From contig CACPDA010000004.1 in the NCBI GenBank assembly GCA_902632515.1, positions 1 to 61,517 on the forward strand: a stretch of DNA of 61,517 bases, in the 5' to 3' direction. The notes under the pieces were generated by a model. The model worked only from the letters and a program-made list of their open reading frames with translations. It did not search any database and was not told the origin of the DNA. The DNA comes from an uncultured Pelagibacteraceae bacterium. GTDB lineage: Bacteria; Pseudomonadota; Alphaproteobacteria; Pelagibacterales; Pelagibacteraceae. A program made the translations under genes and the position numbers. Below, piece after piece: positions 25,132 through 34,120 of the stretch. Within the stretch, counting starts at the first letter, position 1. Every line of letters starts with the position of its first letter.

Positions 25132-25724
25132 TATAAAAATAATATTTGAATATCTGTATAAATCAATTCAATAGCAACAATTAAAATTGCCAATAATCCT
25201 GCCCATGCGATCCATTTATATTTTTTAATCCAATTTGAAATTAATGTTGCGGCAAAAGCCATTAATACTATTGATAAGACTAAACCAAATACTAATAAAC
25301 CATAATGATCGCCCGCGGCTCCTGCCACTCCTAAAACATTATCCAAACTCATAGTAAAGTCTGCTAATAAAATTGTCCAAATAGCTTTAAAAAAACTTGA
25401 ATTATCTACTTTTACATCTTCTGGATGATCAGAACCTTTTATGACATCAGTATAAAGCTTGTATACAATATAAAGTAAAAGAATACCTCCAATAAGTCTT
25501 AATCCTGTTATTTGCAATAAATACGCGGTTAGTAAAGTTAAAATAATTCTTAAGATTACAGCTCCGCCAATACCAAAAAAAATAATCTTTTTTCTTTGTT
25601 CTAATGGAAATTTCGAGGCAACCATTCCAATAATGATTGCATTATCTCCTGCTAAAACTAAATCAATGAGAATAATTTGAGTTAAGATTGTTAATTGTTC
25701 TGGGGTAAATAGTTCAGCAAACAT
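25131..25724 (-). CDS. TerC family membrane protein (YjbE-like)
   Basis: 197 residues and about six membrane spans. The conserved acidic motif LIDLVLAGDNAIIIGMV (residues about 19-35) and its repeat LADFTMSLDNVLGVAGAA (about 119-136) are the hallmarks of TerC/Alx proteins, now linked to manganese export and metalation of secreted proteins. Both ends overlap neighbours by one base (TAATG), so it is translated as part of the GMC-TerC-SDR-M23 operon. A link between metal efflux and the periplasmic zinc peptidase downstream is conceivable but not shown. Confidence 0.88.
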   Translation of the reverse strand: MFAELFTPEQLTILTQIILIDLVLAGDNAIIIGMVASKFPLEQRKKIIFFGIGGAVILRIILTLLTAYLLQITGLRLIGGILLLYIVYKLYTDVIKGSDHPEDVKVDNSSFFKAIWTILLADFTMSLDNVLGVAGAAGDHYGLLVFGLVLSIVLMAFAATLISNWIKKYKWIAWAGLLAILIVAIELIYTDIQILFL

Positions 25725-27319
25725 TAATTTGTAAGTATCATATCAGCACCTTTTTCTGCAATCATTATTGTTGGTGCATTAGTGTTTCCTGATGTTATAT
25801 TTGGCATGATTGAAGCATCAATTACTCTTAAATTTTTAATTCCTCTGACTTTAAGTTTTTCATCCACAACAGACATTTCATCTTGGCCCATTTTACATGT
25901 GCCAACTGGGTGAAAAATTGTTTGAGTAAAATCTGAGCCAGCTTTTACTAATTCTTCATCATCATTTATGTCAATGCCTGGTCGATATTCCTCTGGCTTG
26001 TATTTTTTAAATGTCTCAGATTCCATTACAATTTTTCTAGTTAATTTTAATCCTTTAGCTGCAACCATCCGATCATGATCTGTTGATAAATAATTCATTT
26101 TTATTTTTGCATAAGTTCTTGAGTCTTTATCAACAATATTAATATTACCTCTGCTAGTAGGTCTAATATTTGAAACTGTTGGAGTGAAAGCATGGAAATC
26201 ATGATTTTTAGTTGCCCCCAATGTATCCATACTCATCGGTTGAACATGCCATTGAAGATCTGGAAGTTCTAAAGATGGATCACTTTTTGCAAACATACAC
26301 ATTTGACTAGCTCCCATGGTCATAGGACCACTTCGATTAAAAATATACTCTAAGCCAATCATTAAATTTCCAAATAAGCTATTTATTTTTTTATTAAGAG
26401 ATTTCAGTCCATGGATTTTATAGATTGGTCTGAACATGAGGTGATCTTGTAAATTTTCACCTACACCTTTTAATTCATGTACCATTTCTATACCCAAATT
26501 TTTTAGTTTTTGAGAGTTTCCTATTCCAGATGTTTGTAAAATTTGAGGAGAGCCGATTGAACCAGAGGATAGAATAATTTCTTTATTTGAACTTGCTTTT
26601 TTTAATTCATTATCTTGCCAATACTCAACTTCTTTTGCAATTTTATTTTTAAAATTTATTCTTTTGACATGTGCATTTGTAATAATTGATAAATTTTTCC
26701 TATTTTTAATAGGGTTTAAATATCCAACAGATGTACTGCATCTAAAACCATTTTTTTCAGTTACTTGAAAATATCCACATCCATAATTGTCACCTGTATT
26801 AAAATCTTTTGTTTTTGGAATACCAAACTCTTCAGCAGCATTTTGAAATTCATTTAGTAAAGGTAATTGAATTCTTTGATCCGAAACTGAAAGAGGTCCA
26901 CCAACACCATGAAAATTATCTTTACCTCTTTCTTGATTTTCAGCTTTGATAAAATAAGGTAAAACATCGTCCCATCCCCAGCCAGCATTTCCTAATTGTC
27001 GCCAAATATCATAATCTCTACTTTGACCTCTAATATAAAGTAAACCATTTATTGATGAACTTCCCCCAAGTGTTTTACCTCTTGGATAACGAATAGATCT
27101 GTTGTTCATTCTTTCGTCAGGCTCAGTTTTATAACACCAATCAACAGATGGATTATGCATAGTTTTAAAATATCCTACTGGAATATGTATCCAGGGATAG
27201 TTATCTTTGCCTCCTGCTTCCATTAATAAAACTTTATTTGAGGAATTTTCTGAAAGTCGGTTAGCTAATACACACCCAGCAGAACCTGCTCCAATTATTA
27301 TATAATCAAAATTTTCCAT
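25724..27319 (-). CDS. GMC family FAD-dependent oxidoreductase (choline dehydrogenase-like)
   Basis: 531 residues. The FAD fold begins FDYIIIGAGSAGCVLANRL (residues 4-22), the first GMC signature reads PRGKTLGGSSSINGL, and the second is in SSGSIGSPQILQTSGIG. The C-terminal active-site histidine is in FHPVGTCKMG, with a further N in ITSGNTNAPT. The size matches BetA-like alcohol dehydrogenases. The gene faces away from a TRAP transporter, a pairing seen in isethionate and other alcohol uptake modules. Because Xsc is encoded 9 kb away, isethionate dehydrogenase (IseJ-like) is a possible role; choline or another polyol is equally possible on sequence alone. Confidence 0.9.
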   Translation of the reverse strand: MENFDYIIIGAGSAGCVLANRLSENSSNKVLLMEAGGKDNYPWIHIPVGYFKTMHNPSVDWCYKTEPDERMNNRSIRYPRGKTLGGSSSINGLLYIRGQSRDYDIWRQLGNAGWGWDDVLPYFIKAENQERGKDNFHGVGGPLSVSDQRIQLPLLNEFQNAAEEFGIPKTKDFNTGDNYGCGYFQVTEKNGFRCSTSVGYLNPIKNRKNLSIITNAHVKRINFKNKIAKEVEYWQDNELKKASSNKEIILSSGSIGSPQILQTSGIGNSQKLKNLGIEMVHELKGVGENLQDHLMFRPIYKIHGLKSLNKKINSLFGNLMIGLEYIFNRSGPMTMGASQMCMFAKSDPSLELPDLQWHVQPMSMDTLGATKNHDFHAFTPTVSNIRPTSRGNINIVDKDSRTYAKIKMNYLSTDHDRMVAAKGLKLTRKIVMESETFKKYKPEEYRPGIDINDDEELVKAGSDFTQTIFHPVGTCKMGQDEMSVVDEKLKVRGIKNLRVIDASIMPNITSGNTNAPTIMIAEKGADMILTN

Positions 27320-27451
27320 TTCTAGTTGAATAGTTTTTTAAATTTTTGTTTTTTAATGTTTTTATACTCATATTAATCAATTGTCACTTGTGCCAGCTTT
27401 ATTTTTCTGATTGTATACTCGCGTTATAATTAACTAAACAGAGGAAAAATA
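27320..27451 (+). promoter_or_regulatory. Divergent promoter region between GMC and TRAP operons, with strong RBS for the binding protein
   Basis: This 132-base gap separates two divergent operons. On the TRAP side a TATAAT hexamer is at 27425-27430 with no convincing -35, and a clear Shine-Dalgarno GAGGA at 27441-27445 lies seven bases before the ATG. A strong ribosome-binding site is unusual in this window and fits a highly expressed binding protein. No ORF was found in the gap. Confidence 0.5.
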
Positions 27452-28546
27452 ATGAAAAAAATCATTTCAATGTTATTTGCAGTTACTTTAGTACTTGGAT
27501 TTGTATCTAATGCTAATGCTGCGAAAACACTAAAATGTCAGACTGTTCTTAACACTAAAGCTGATGAAGTTAAGATGTTAAAAGACTTTACTGACACTGT
27601 AACTGCTTTAACAAGTGGTTCATTGAAATTCGAAATTTTACCTGCAGGTGCTGTAGTTGGAGTTAAAGAAACTCTAGACGCAGTAGACAAAGGTTTAATT
27701 GATTGCGGATTTGCTTGGACACACTATTGGTCAGGTGACCACCCTGCAGCTATGCTATTTGGTTCTCCAGTAGCTGGTGGTGGAGTAGGTATCGACAATA
27801 TAGCTTTCTTATCTTGGTTCCAATATGGTGGTGGTAAAGAATTATACGACCAACTTTGGAAAGAAATGGGAAGAGATATTAAAGGATTTATGATTCAACC
27901 AGTTGGTCCAGAAGCTTTAGGTTGGTTTCCAAAACCAATTAAAGATATGGCTGATTTTAGAAAATATAAATTCAGAACACCTCCAGGAATTCCAGGACAA
28001 ACTTATAAAGACATTGGTATAGCATCTGTTGCAATGGGTGGTGGAGATATTCTACCAGCTCTTGAAGCAGGAACTATTGATGCTGCTGAATGGTGTTGTC
28101 CAAAACCAGATTTAACATTTGGTTTCCAAAAAGTATTAAAGCACTACTACCTACAAGGTTTACACCAAGTAGTCGTAAATGCTGACTTTTATATTACTGG
28201 AAAAACTTATAAAGCGATGACAGATCATGAGAAGAAGTCTCTTGAAGTTGCAGCTAATGCATCATTAGCTAAATCTTTAAGTTACAGAATCTATGAAAAT
28301 GGAAAAGCTTTACAAGAGCTAACTACTAAACATGGAGTAATTCTAGAAGATACACCTTCAGATTATTTCACAGAATATATGGCTGCAGCTAAAGCTTCTT
28401 TAAACAAGAATGCTAAAGACAATAAATTCTTTAACGAAGTATATAATTCGATGAAAGAATTTGCTGATATTGCTGTTCCTTTCTGGAGTGGTGCTCAAAT
28501 GTCTAATGCGAAGCTAGGAATGGCTCACGCAGCAACATTAAAGTAA
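27452..28546 (+). CDS. TRAP transporter substrate-binding protein (DctP/TakP type)
   Basis: 364 residues. A signal peptide ends at ...NANA (residue 23), so the protein is periplasmic. The DctP-fold ligand region is recognisable: ALGWFPKPIKDMADFRKYKF, with Arg and Pro for carboxylate binding in FRTPPGIPG, then LEAGTIDAAEWCCP and the HYYLQGLHQ loop. This follows the TakP (2-oxo acid) group rather than the C4-dicarboxylate group, so an organic acid or sulfonate is likely. Codon choice is less AT-extreme than in neighbours, suggesting high expression. A terminator-like hairpin separates it from the permease genes. Confidence 0.92.
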   Translation: MKKIISMLFAVTLVLGFVSNANAAKTLKCQTVLNTKADEVKMLKDFTDTVTALTSGSLKFEILPAGAVVGVKETLDAVDKGLIDCGFAWTHYWSGDHPAAMLFGSPVAGGGVGIDNIAFLSWFQYGGGKELYDQLWKEMGRDIKGFMIQPVGPEALGWFPKPIKDMADFRKYKFRTPPGIPGQTYKDIGIASVAMGGGDILPALEAGTIDAAEWCCPKPDLTFGFQKVLKHYYLQGLHQVVVNADFYITGKTYKAMTDHEKKSLEVAANASLAKSLSYRIYENGKALQELTTKHGVILEDTPSDYFTEYMAAAKASLNKNAKDNKFFNEVYNSMKEFADIAVPFWSGAQMSNAKLGMAHAATLK

Positions 28547-28567
28547 TCAGTAATTAACCTTAATTTT

Positions 28568-28605
28568 ATTAGAGCGGACTTTTATAGTCCGCTCTAATTT
28601 TTTTT
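28568..28605 (+). terminator. Intrinsic terminator / attenuator between TRAP binding protein and permease genes
   Basis: A 13-bp perfect stem (ATTAGAGCGGACT / AGTCCGCTCTAAT) closes a five-base loop TTTAT and is followed by an eight-T run. It is the clearest intrinsic terminator in the window. Lying inside an operon, it probably lets most transcripts stop after the binding-protein gene and only some read into dctQ and dctM, giving an excess of periplasmic binding protein. It may also protect the 3' end of the short mRNA. Confidence 0.92.
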
Positions 28606-28616
28606 AACTTGAATTT

Positions 28617-29231
28617 ATGGCAGACGAACCAAGCAAATTAGATATTTCAGATGAAATGATTGCCGAAAGGCGAGGTGGTTTGGGAAGAATGCCTGATGAT
28701 ATGCCATTATGGATGGCAAAATCTATAACAAGTATTGATAAATTTAGTAAGTGGATCGGCAATATAGTTTGTTGGATATTGATGCCACTAATCTTTGCAA
28801 TGACATATGAGGTTCTTGCAAGAAAGTTATTTTTAGCCCCAACAATTTGGGCTTACGACATAAGTCGATTTTTATATGGAGCTCTTTTTATGTTGGGTGC
28901 AGGCTATGCTCTCTCAAGAGGAGTTCATATTAGAGCAGATTTTTTATACAGAAATTTTAAAATTAAAAACCAAGGTTTAATAGATTTTTGGTTATATTTA
29001 TTATTTTATTTTCCAGGGCTAATTGTTTTTTTATATATGACAATAGGATTTGTTGGAGAGTCAATTCAAAGAGGAGAAAGAGGCATGGATACTACTTGGA
29101 TGCCCTATATGTGGCCAATTAAAACATGTTTATTAATTGGTATAATATTTTTATTAATTCAAGGAGTTTCCGAGTTACTCAAAAGTTATTGGGCAGCTAA
29201 AAAAGGAGAGTGGCCTGGAGAAATTAAATGA
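28617..29231 (+). CDS. TRAP transporter small permease (DctQ)
   Basis: 204 residues with four membrane spans at about 55-75, 85-105, 125-147 and 165-185. Between spans the conserved REL-type motif appears as EVLARKLFLAPTIWAYDISR, and RGVHIRADFLY follows. The N-terminal 35 residues are a charged cytoplasmic extension (LDISDEMIAERRGGLGRMPD), longer than in many DctQ proteins. It pairs with the large permease downstream, overlapping it by four bases (ATGA). Starts 11 bases after the terminator hairpin. Confidence 0.9.
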   Translation: MADEPSKLDISDEMIAERRGGLGRMPDDMPLWMAKSITSIDKFSKWIGNIVCWILMPLIFAMTYEVLARKLFLAPTIWAYDISRFLYGALFMLGAGYALSRGVHIRADFLYRNFKIKNQGLIDFWLYLLFYFPGLIVFLYMTIGFVGESIQRGERGMDTTWMPYMWPIKTCLLIGIIFLLIQGVSELLKSYWAAKKGEWPGEIK

Positions 29232-30562
29232 TAGCTGAATTTATAGATCCAGCAATTCTAGGCTTTATTCTGGTTGGGGTAATGCTTTTTGCAATCTTTG
29301 TAGGTTTCCCAATTTCATTTACGCTTATTTTTTTAGGTTTCGTGTTTGGTTATTTAGGTTTTGGGAAATTAGTTTTTTATTTAATGACCCTCCAATTTTC
29401 TATGGTTATGACAGAACAGACACTCGCGGCAGTCCCGCTCTTTGTCTTTATGGGGATTATGATGGAACAAGCTGGATTAATGGAAAGATTATTCTCGGCA
29501 TTCCAAATGATGTTGGCAAAAGTTAAGGGATCTCTATACTACGCTGTTTTATTTGTTTCCGTAATATTTGCTGCAGCAACAGGAATTGTTGGTGCCTCTG
29601 TTACAATTCTTGGAATTATGGCTGCAAAATCTATGAATAGATCTGGTTATGATGTCAGACTGGCAGCTGGAACTATCACTGCTGGAGGAACTTTAGGGAT
29701 ATTAATTCCACCAAGCATTATGTTGGTTGTTATGGGGCCCATAATGGAAATTCCAGTAATAGATTTGTTTGCTGCTGCAATCTTACCTGGAATTCTTCTT
29801 GCAAGTTTATACGCAGGTTACACAACAATTAGATGTATGATTAATCCTAAATTAGGACCAGTCATACCTGAAGATATGAGAGCTGCGAGTATGAAGGATG
29901 TATGGATTGAATTTTTTTTAGGGTTAGTGCCACCAGCAGCTTTAGTATTTGCGGCATTAGGAAGTATTTTATTTGGATTTGCAACACCAACAGAGGCAGC
30001 AGGATGTGGAGCTATGGGTGCTTTACTTCTTTCAATAGCTTATAAAAAATTAACTCTTCAAAAATTACAAGAAGCGTTAGTTAAAACACTAGAGATAACC
30101 GCTTTGATAATGGTTTTAGTTGCAGCTTCGAATTTTTTTGGTGCTGTTTTTGCAAGATTAGGAACTCCAACTTTATTAACTGAGTTTCTATTAGGTCTTG
30201 AAATGAATAAATATCTAATTCTTGCAATGGTTATGGTAATGATTTTTTTGTTAGGATGGCCTTTAGAATGGGTACCTATAGTAATGATAATCGTTCCAAT
30301 TATATTGCCATTAATTGAGGCATTAGGATTTAATTTAACTTGGTTTGCAATATTAGTTGCTGTAAATTTACAAACCGCCTGGCTCTCACCTCCAGTGGCT
30401 CTTTCAGCATATTTTTTAAAAGGTGTTGTACCAGAATGGGATCTTAAGGACATTTATTATGGAATGATGCAGTTTATGGTTCTACAAGTTTTTGGATTAA
30501 TTCTAATCATAATATTTCCAAAAATTGCACTTTGGTTACCAACTCTCTTGTATGGACAGTAG
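29228..30562 (+). CDS. TRAP transporter large permease (DctM)
   Basis: 444 residues with about twelve membrane spans and two hairpin loops. Recognisable pieces include PLFVFMGIMMEQAG, GTITAGGTLGILIPPSIMLV and FATPTEAAGCGAMGALLL, the Na+-coupled elevator-type transport core of the DctM family. With DctP and DctQ it forms a sodium-driven high-affinity importer of an organic acid. The substrate is set by the binding protein and is not certain. Confidence 0.95.
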   Translation: MIAEFIDPAILGFILVGVMLFAIFVGFPISFTLIFLGFVFGYLGFGKLVFYLMTLQFSMVMTEQTLAAVPLFVFMGIMMEQAGLMERLFSAFQMMLAKVKGSLYYAVLFVSVIFAAATGIVGASVTILGIMAAKSMNRSGYDVRLAAGTITAGGTLGILIPPSIMLVVMGPIMEIPVIDLFAAAILPGILLASLYAGYTTIRCMINPKLGPVIPEDMRAASMKDVWIEFFLGLVPPAALVFAALGSILFGFATPTEAAGCGAMGALLLSIAYKKLTLQKLQEALVKTLEITALIMVLVAASNFFGAVFARLGTPTLLTEFLLGLEMNKYLILAMVMVMIFLLGWPLEWVPIVMIIVPIILPLIEALGFNLTWFAILVAVNLQTAWLSPPVALSAYFLKGVVPEWDLKDIYYGMMQFMVLQVFGLILIIIFPKIALWLPTLLYGQ

Positions 30563-30587
30563 AATATTTTAGTTTTATATTGCTATT

Positions 30588-32045
30588 GTGAGTCAACAAA
30601 AATCAAAAAAAACATTAATCAACTGGGATTTGGTTACAGTCAATCCAAGTAATAAAGTTTGGAATTGGACAGATTTATTTTGTTTTTGGGGTGTAAACAT
30701 ACAGAGTATTATTGGTTTTTCTTTGATCACATCTCTTTATGTAATTTATGATTTGAACACTTTCGTAGTTTTATTTGGCACTATCCTTGCCTCAATTTTA
30801 GTTTATTTTTTTTCAAATTTAATTGGTAAACCATCTCAAAAGTTTGGTCTTCCATTTGTAGTTTTATTAAGATCCTCACTTGGTTTTAGAGGAGCTAAAT
30901 ATTTTGGGTTTTTAAGGTCTGTTGTTGGAATATTTATGTTTGGGATTCAAACATATTTTTTATCAAAAGCATTCAGCTATCTTGTAAGAATAGCAATTTT
31001 TTCATATGACAAAAGTTTTTTGGAACAAGAAATTTTTCTAGTTTTTTTACTTGGACTAAATATTATTGACTGGGCTTCAATATCAATTGCAATGATTTTG
31101 CAGTTTATTTTATTCAGTCTTGGAATGAATTTTAATAAAAAATTAATAAAATTTTCTGCTTTGAGTGTTTATTTAGGAATGATTATATTCTTTTTTGCAG
31201 TCTTATTAAGTGATGTAAAATTTACAACAAACGCGTTCGTTAATACTTTAGATTTAGGAAATTTTGTTGAAAAAGATAATTTTATACCTTTAATTACCGT
31301 GACAGGAACAATTTTTACGTATTTTTCAATTATAATTTTAAGTTTTGGTGATTTTTCAAGATATGTCAAAGATGAAAAAGAATTAAAAAAAGGAAATTTT
31401 AGTTTAATTTTAAATTTAATAATATTTTCATTTTTTGCTTTATTTATCGTAATTGGTGCAGACGCTTTTTTAAAACAAAATCCAGAAAATTTGGACAAAA
31501 TATTTACAAATCCAACTGATATAATTGGTAAATTAAACGATTTACTTATAACAGTATTAGTTTTAATTTTTATTTTAATAGCTTCTGCGTCAACAAACTT
31601 GATTGCAAACTTTATACCTTCACAATATTCATTAATTAATTTTAGTCCTAGCGCTCTATCATTAAAAAGTTCAAGCTTTATAATTGCTATTGTTGGTTTT
31701 TTAATTGGAGTTTTTTGGTTAACCTTCTTAAGTCAGATAGGCATTTTAGCATTTGTTGATACTGCGGCAGCTTTTTTTGGACCATTATTTGGTATAATGA
31801 TTTCAGATTATTATTTAGTTAAAAAAGGTAATTTAATTAATAAAGATATATATTCTTTAGAAAGCACAGGATCTTATTATTTTTCAGCTGGATGGCATAT
31901 AAAAGGTATATATTCATTAATAATAGGATTTATATTTTCTGCTTCTACAATCTGGAATTCAGATTTAATGTTTCTTCAATCTTTTGCGTGGATAATAGGT
32001 GCATTTATCTCATCAATTACTTATTATCTCTTAGCAAAGGATTAA
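30588..32045 (+). CDS. NCS1 family nucleobase/cytosine permease-like transporter
   Basis: 485 residues from a GTG start and twelve membrane spans. The N-terminal INWDLVTVNPSNKVWNWTDLFCFWGVNIQ, split here for length as NPSNKVWNW and FCFWGVNIQ, is the NCS1 entrance sequence; GLPFVVLLRSSLGFRGAK in helix 3 and GPLFGIMISDYYLVKKG near helix 10 are also family marks. NCS1 proteins import purines, pyrimidines, hydantoins, thiamine or allantoin with Na+ or H+. The substrate is undetermined. It follows the TRAP genes after 25 bases and precedes an SDR gene after four bases. Confidence 0.87.
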   Translation: MSQQKSKKTLINWDLVTVNPSNKVWNWTDLFCFWGVNIQSIIGFSLITSLYVIYDLNTFVVLFGTILASILVYFFSNLIGKPSQKFGLPFVVLLRSSLGFRGAKYFGFLRSVVGIFMFGIQTYFLSKAFSYLVRIAIFSYDKSFLEQEIFLVFLLGLNIIDWASISIAMILQFILFSLGMNFNKKLIKFSALSVYLGMIIFFFAVLLSDVKFTTNAFVNTLDLGNFVEKDNFIPLITVTGTIFTYFSIIILSFGDFSRYVKDEKELKKGNFSLILNLIIFSFFALFIVIGADAFLKQNPENLDKIFTNPTDIIGKLNDLLITVLVLIFILIASASTNLIANFIPSQYSLINFSPSALSLKSSSFIIAIVGFLIGVFWLTFLSQIGILAFVDTAAAFFGPLFGIMISDYYLVKKGNLINKDIYSLESTGSYYFSAGWHIKGIYSLIIGFIFSASTIWNSDLMFLQSFAWIIGAFISSITYYLLAKD

Positions 32046-32049
32046 TAAA

Positions 32050-32802
32050 ATGAATAAGATTTCTTTTAATTTTAAAAATAGGACTGCAGTAATTACAGGC
32101 GGCGCCCAAGGTTTTGGTCTAGATATAGCTAAAAGATTTTTAAATTCAGGTGCTAAGGTAATAATTTGGGATATAGACCCTGAGATGGTTGAGAAATCTT
32201 TGAAAAATTTAAATAACTCAAATCTAAGCTCAAATATAGTGGATGTGTCTAATTATAGTGAAGTTGATAAGGCAGTAACAGAAATTACAAAAAACTCTAA
32301 TATTGATATTTTGATTAATAATGCTGGCATAACTGGTCCAACTGCTACTCTTTGGGAATATGATATAGAAATTTGGAAAAAGGTTGTTGATATAAATTTG
32401 ATGGGAACTTTTAATTGCTGCAGAGCTATAGTTCCAAATATGATTAAAAATAACTATGGTAGAATTGTGAATGTTGCTTCAGTAGCAGGAAAAGATGGTA
32501 ATGCTAATGCTAGCGCATATAGTGTTGGAAAAGCTGGCGCAATAGGACTTACAAAATCATTAGGTAAAGAATTAGCTGATAAAAATATAGCTGTAAATGC
32601 AGTAACACCCGCAGGCGCTAAAACACGAATTTTAGATCAAATGACCAAAGAGCATGTTCAAAGAATGTTGTCGAAGGTCCCAAGGGGCAGATTTCTTGAA
32701 GTTGAAGAATTTACATCATTAGTTTGCTGGCTTTCTTCAGAGGAGAATACTTTTTCCACAGCTGCAGTTTTTGATATAAGTGGCGGTCGATCTACTTATT
32801 AA
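32050..32802 (+). CDS. Short-chain dehydrogenase/reductase (3-oxoacyl-ACP reductase-like)
   Basis: 250 residues. Landmarks are the nucleotide loop ITGGAQGFGLDIA (about 15-27) with an Asp after strand 2 (IIWDID) favouring NAD, NNAGITG, catalytic Ser in NVASVAGKDG and YSVGKAG with Tyr and Lys. The protein belongs to the classical SDR group; the substrate cannot be read out. It sits directly behind the NCS1 permease, and both may serve one catabolic pathway. The stop is interlocked with a small minus-strand ORF (TTAA at 32799-32802). Confidence 0.88.
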   Translation: MNKISFNFKNRTAVITGGAQGFGLDIAKRFLNSGAKVIIWDIDPEMVEKSLKNLNNSNLSSNIVDVSNYSEVDKAVTEITKNSNIDILINNAGITGPTATLWEYDIEIWKKVVDINLMGTFNCCRAIVPNMIKNNYGRIVNVASVAGKDGNANASAYSVGKAGAIGLTKSLGKELADKNIAVNAVTPAGAKTRILDQMTKEHVQRMLSKVPRGRFLEVEEFTSLVCWLSSEENTFSTAAVFDISGGRSTY

Positions 32803-32936
32803 CTTCGAGGTTTTTGATCAATTATCTTTGTTTGATTAATCTTTGCTCTACCGAATTTAATATCTTTAGACATTACTGGAGCAAAAATCATGATTGACCA
32901 GTAAATTAATAAGATAAAAATGGAAATTGTCTTCAT
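32799..32936 (-). CDS. Small membrane or secreted protein (45 aa)
   Basis: A 45-codon ORF from ATG at 32936. It begins with a hydrophobic segment KTISIFILLIYWSIMIFAPVM that could be a membrane anchor or a signal, followed by a basic soluble tail KDIKFGRAKINQTKIIDQKP. No family was recognised. Support comes from the coherent hydrophobic/basic pattern and the exact four-base stop overlap with the SDR gene, which is the commonest end-to-end arrangement in this window. Confidence 0.45.
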   Translation of the reverse strand: MKTISIFILLIYWSIMIFAPVMSKDIKFGRAKINQTKIIDQKPRS

Positions 32937-33026
32937 ATTTTGTATTTAGACACAAAAGTTGATTTTTGAATGTTTAAATTTTGTCAAAATAATGTATTAA
33001 CAATTTTTTTTTAAAAAAATTATAAA

Positions 33027-33677
33027 ATGAAATTAATTTTAAAAATTTTCTTAGGGATCATTATCCTCGTTAGTTCAAGTCATGCAAATGAGGTTAAAAT
33101 TTTTGATTTTACTGAGATAGAGCTTTCCCAATTAGAAGTTCGAAAGGTTAGAGGAGCAAAAAATAATACTATTTACACAGTTGGTTCAAATGAAAATGGA
33201 AATTTTTTAAAAGCAGAGGCCGATAATGCTGCTTCTGGATTGGGTAAAGAAGTGAAAATTGATCTAAATAAAACTCCCTTCATTAACATAACGTGGAAGA
33301 TAGAGAAGGATTTGCCTGGCATTAAAGAAAATACGAAAAAAGGACATGATTTTGCTGCAAGGGTATTTGTAATTAAAAAAACGGGTGCTACGCCACTTTC
33401 AAATAGAGCAATTAATTATGTTTTTTCGAGTAATAATGAAATTGGATTTAATTCACCGAGTCCTTATACAAAAAAATCAATAGACAATGTTTTAGCTAGT
33501 ACTAATACCAATTTTAATGAGTGGGTCACAGTCAAAGCAAATGTTAAAGAGGATTTTAAAAAGTTTCACAATTTAAATGTAAATCAGCTAGATGGACTAG
33601 CTATAATGTCCGATACTGACAACTCAAAAATGAAAGTAATAGCATATTATCAGAATATATATTTTTCAGCCAATTAA
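33027..33677 (+). CDS. DUF3047 family secreted protein
   Basis: 216 residues with a signal peptide (LILKIFLGIIILVSSSHA, cut before NEVKIF). The mature part has the DUF3047 pattern: WKIEKDLPGIKENTKKGHD, FAARVFVIKKTG, NRAINYVFSS and a C-terminal LDGLAIMSDTDNSK strand. The family is periplasmic or extracellular, of beta-sandwich type, with no established function. It stands alone between the small minus-strand gene and a thioesterase gene. Confidence 0.82.
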   Translation: MKLILKIFLGIIILVSSSHANEVKIFDFTEIELSQLEVRKVRGAKNNTIYTVGSNENGNFLKAEADNAASGLGKEVKIDLNKTPFINITWKIEKDLPGIKENTKKGHDFAARVFVIKKTGATPLSNRAINYVFSSNNEIGFNSPSPYTKKSIDNVLASTNTNFNEWVTVKANVKEDFKKFHNLNVNQLDGLAIMSDTDNSKMKVIAYYQNIYFSAN

Positions 33678-33697
33678 TTATTTGATATTATCTTTTT

Positions 33698-34120
33698 ATG
33701 CATGAAAATTTTTTTCATAAGCTAAGAGTTTATTATGAAGATACGGATTCTGGTGGTGTTGTTTATTATGCCAACTATTTAAAATATCTTGAAAGGGCAA
33801 GAACAGAAGCTTTATTTTCGATTGGTTTTAGTAATAAAAAGATTCTAGAACAATTTAATTCTTTAATAATTGTTAAATCATGCAATATTGAATATAAAAA
33901 ATCAGCTCACTTAGAAGATGAGTTGACTGTGAGGTCATTTATTAAATCAATCACCAAGACTTCTTTTTTTATGAATCAAATAATTACAAAAGATGAGGAA
34001 ATAATAGTTGAAGCTCAAATTCATTTAGTCTTTATAAATAAAGATACTAAGCCAGTTAAAATTCCAGAAGAAATATACTTAAAATTTAAACCTTATTTTT
34101 GTAATAGTATTAAAACTTAG
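33698..34120 (+). CDS. ybgC: YbgC/FadM-type acyl-CoA thioesterase
   Basis: 140 residues of hot-dog fold. The active-site region YYEDTDSGGVVYYANYLKYLERARTE, given here as EDTDSGGVVYYANYLKYLER, carries the conserved Asp, Tyr and His-equivalent loop of 4-hydroxybenzoyl-CoA thioesterase-like YbgC proteins (which normally read DTDAGGVVYHANYL; histidine is tyrosine here). YbgC commonly accompanies tol-pal genes and acts on acyl-CoA or acyl-ACP at the membrane. No tol-pal gene is present here. The 3' end overlaps the convergent uracil-DNA glycosylase gene by 11 bases. Confidence 0.85.
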   Translation: MHENFFHKLRVYYEDTDSGGVVYYANYLKYLERARTEALFSIGFSNKKILEQFNSLIIVKSCNIEYKKSAHLEDELTVRSFIKSITKTSFFMNQIITKDEEIIVEAQIHLVFINKDTKPVKIPEEIYLKFKPYFCNSIKT

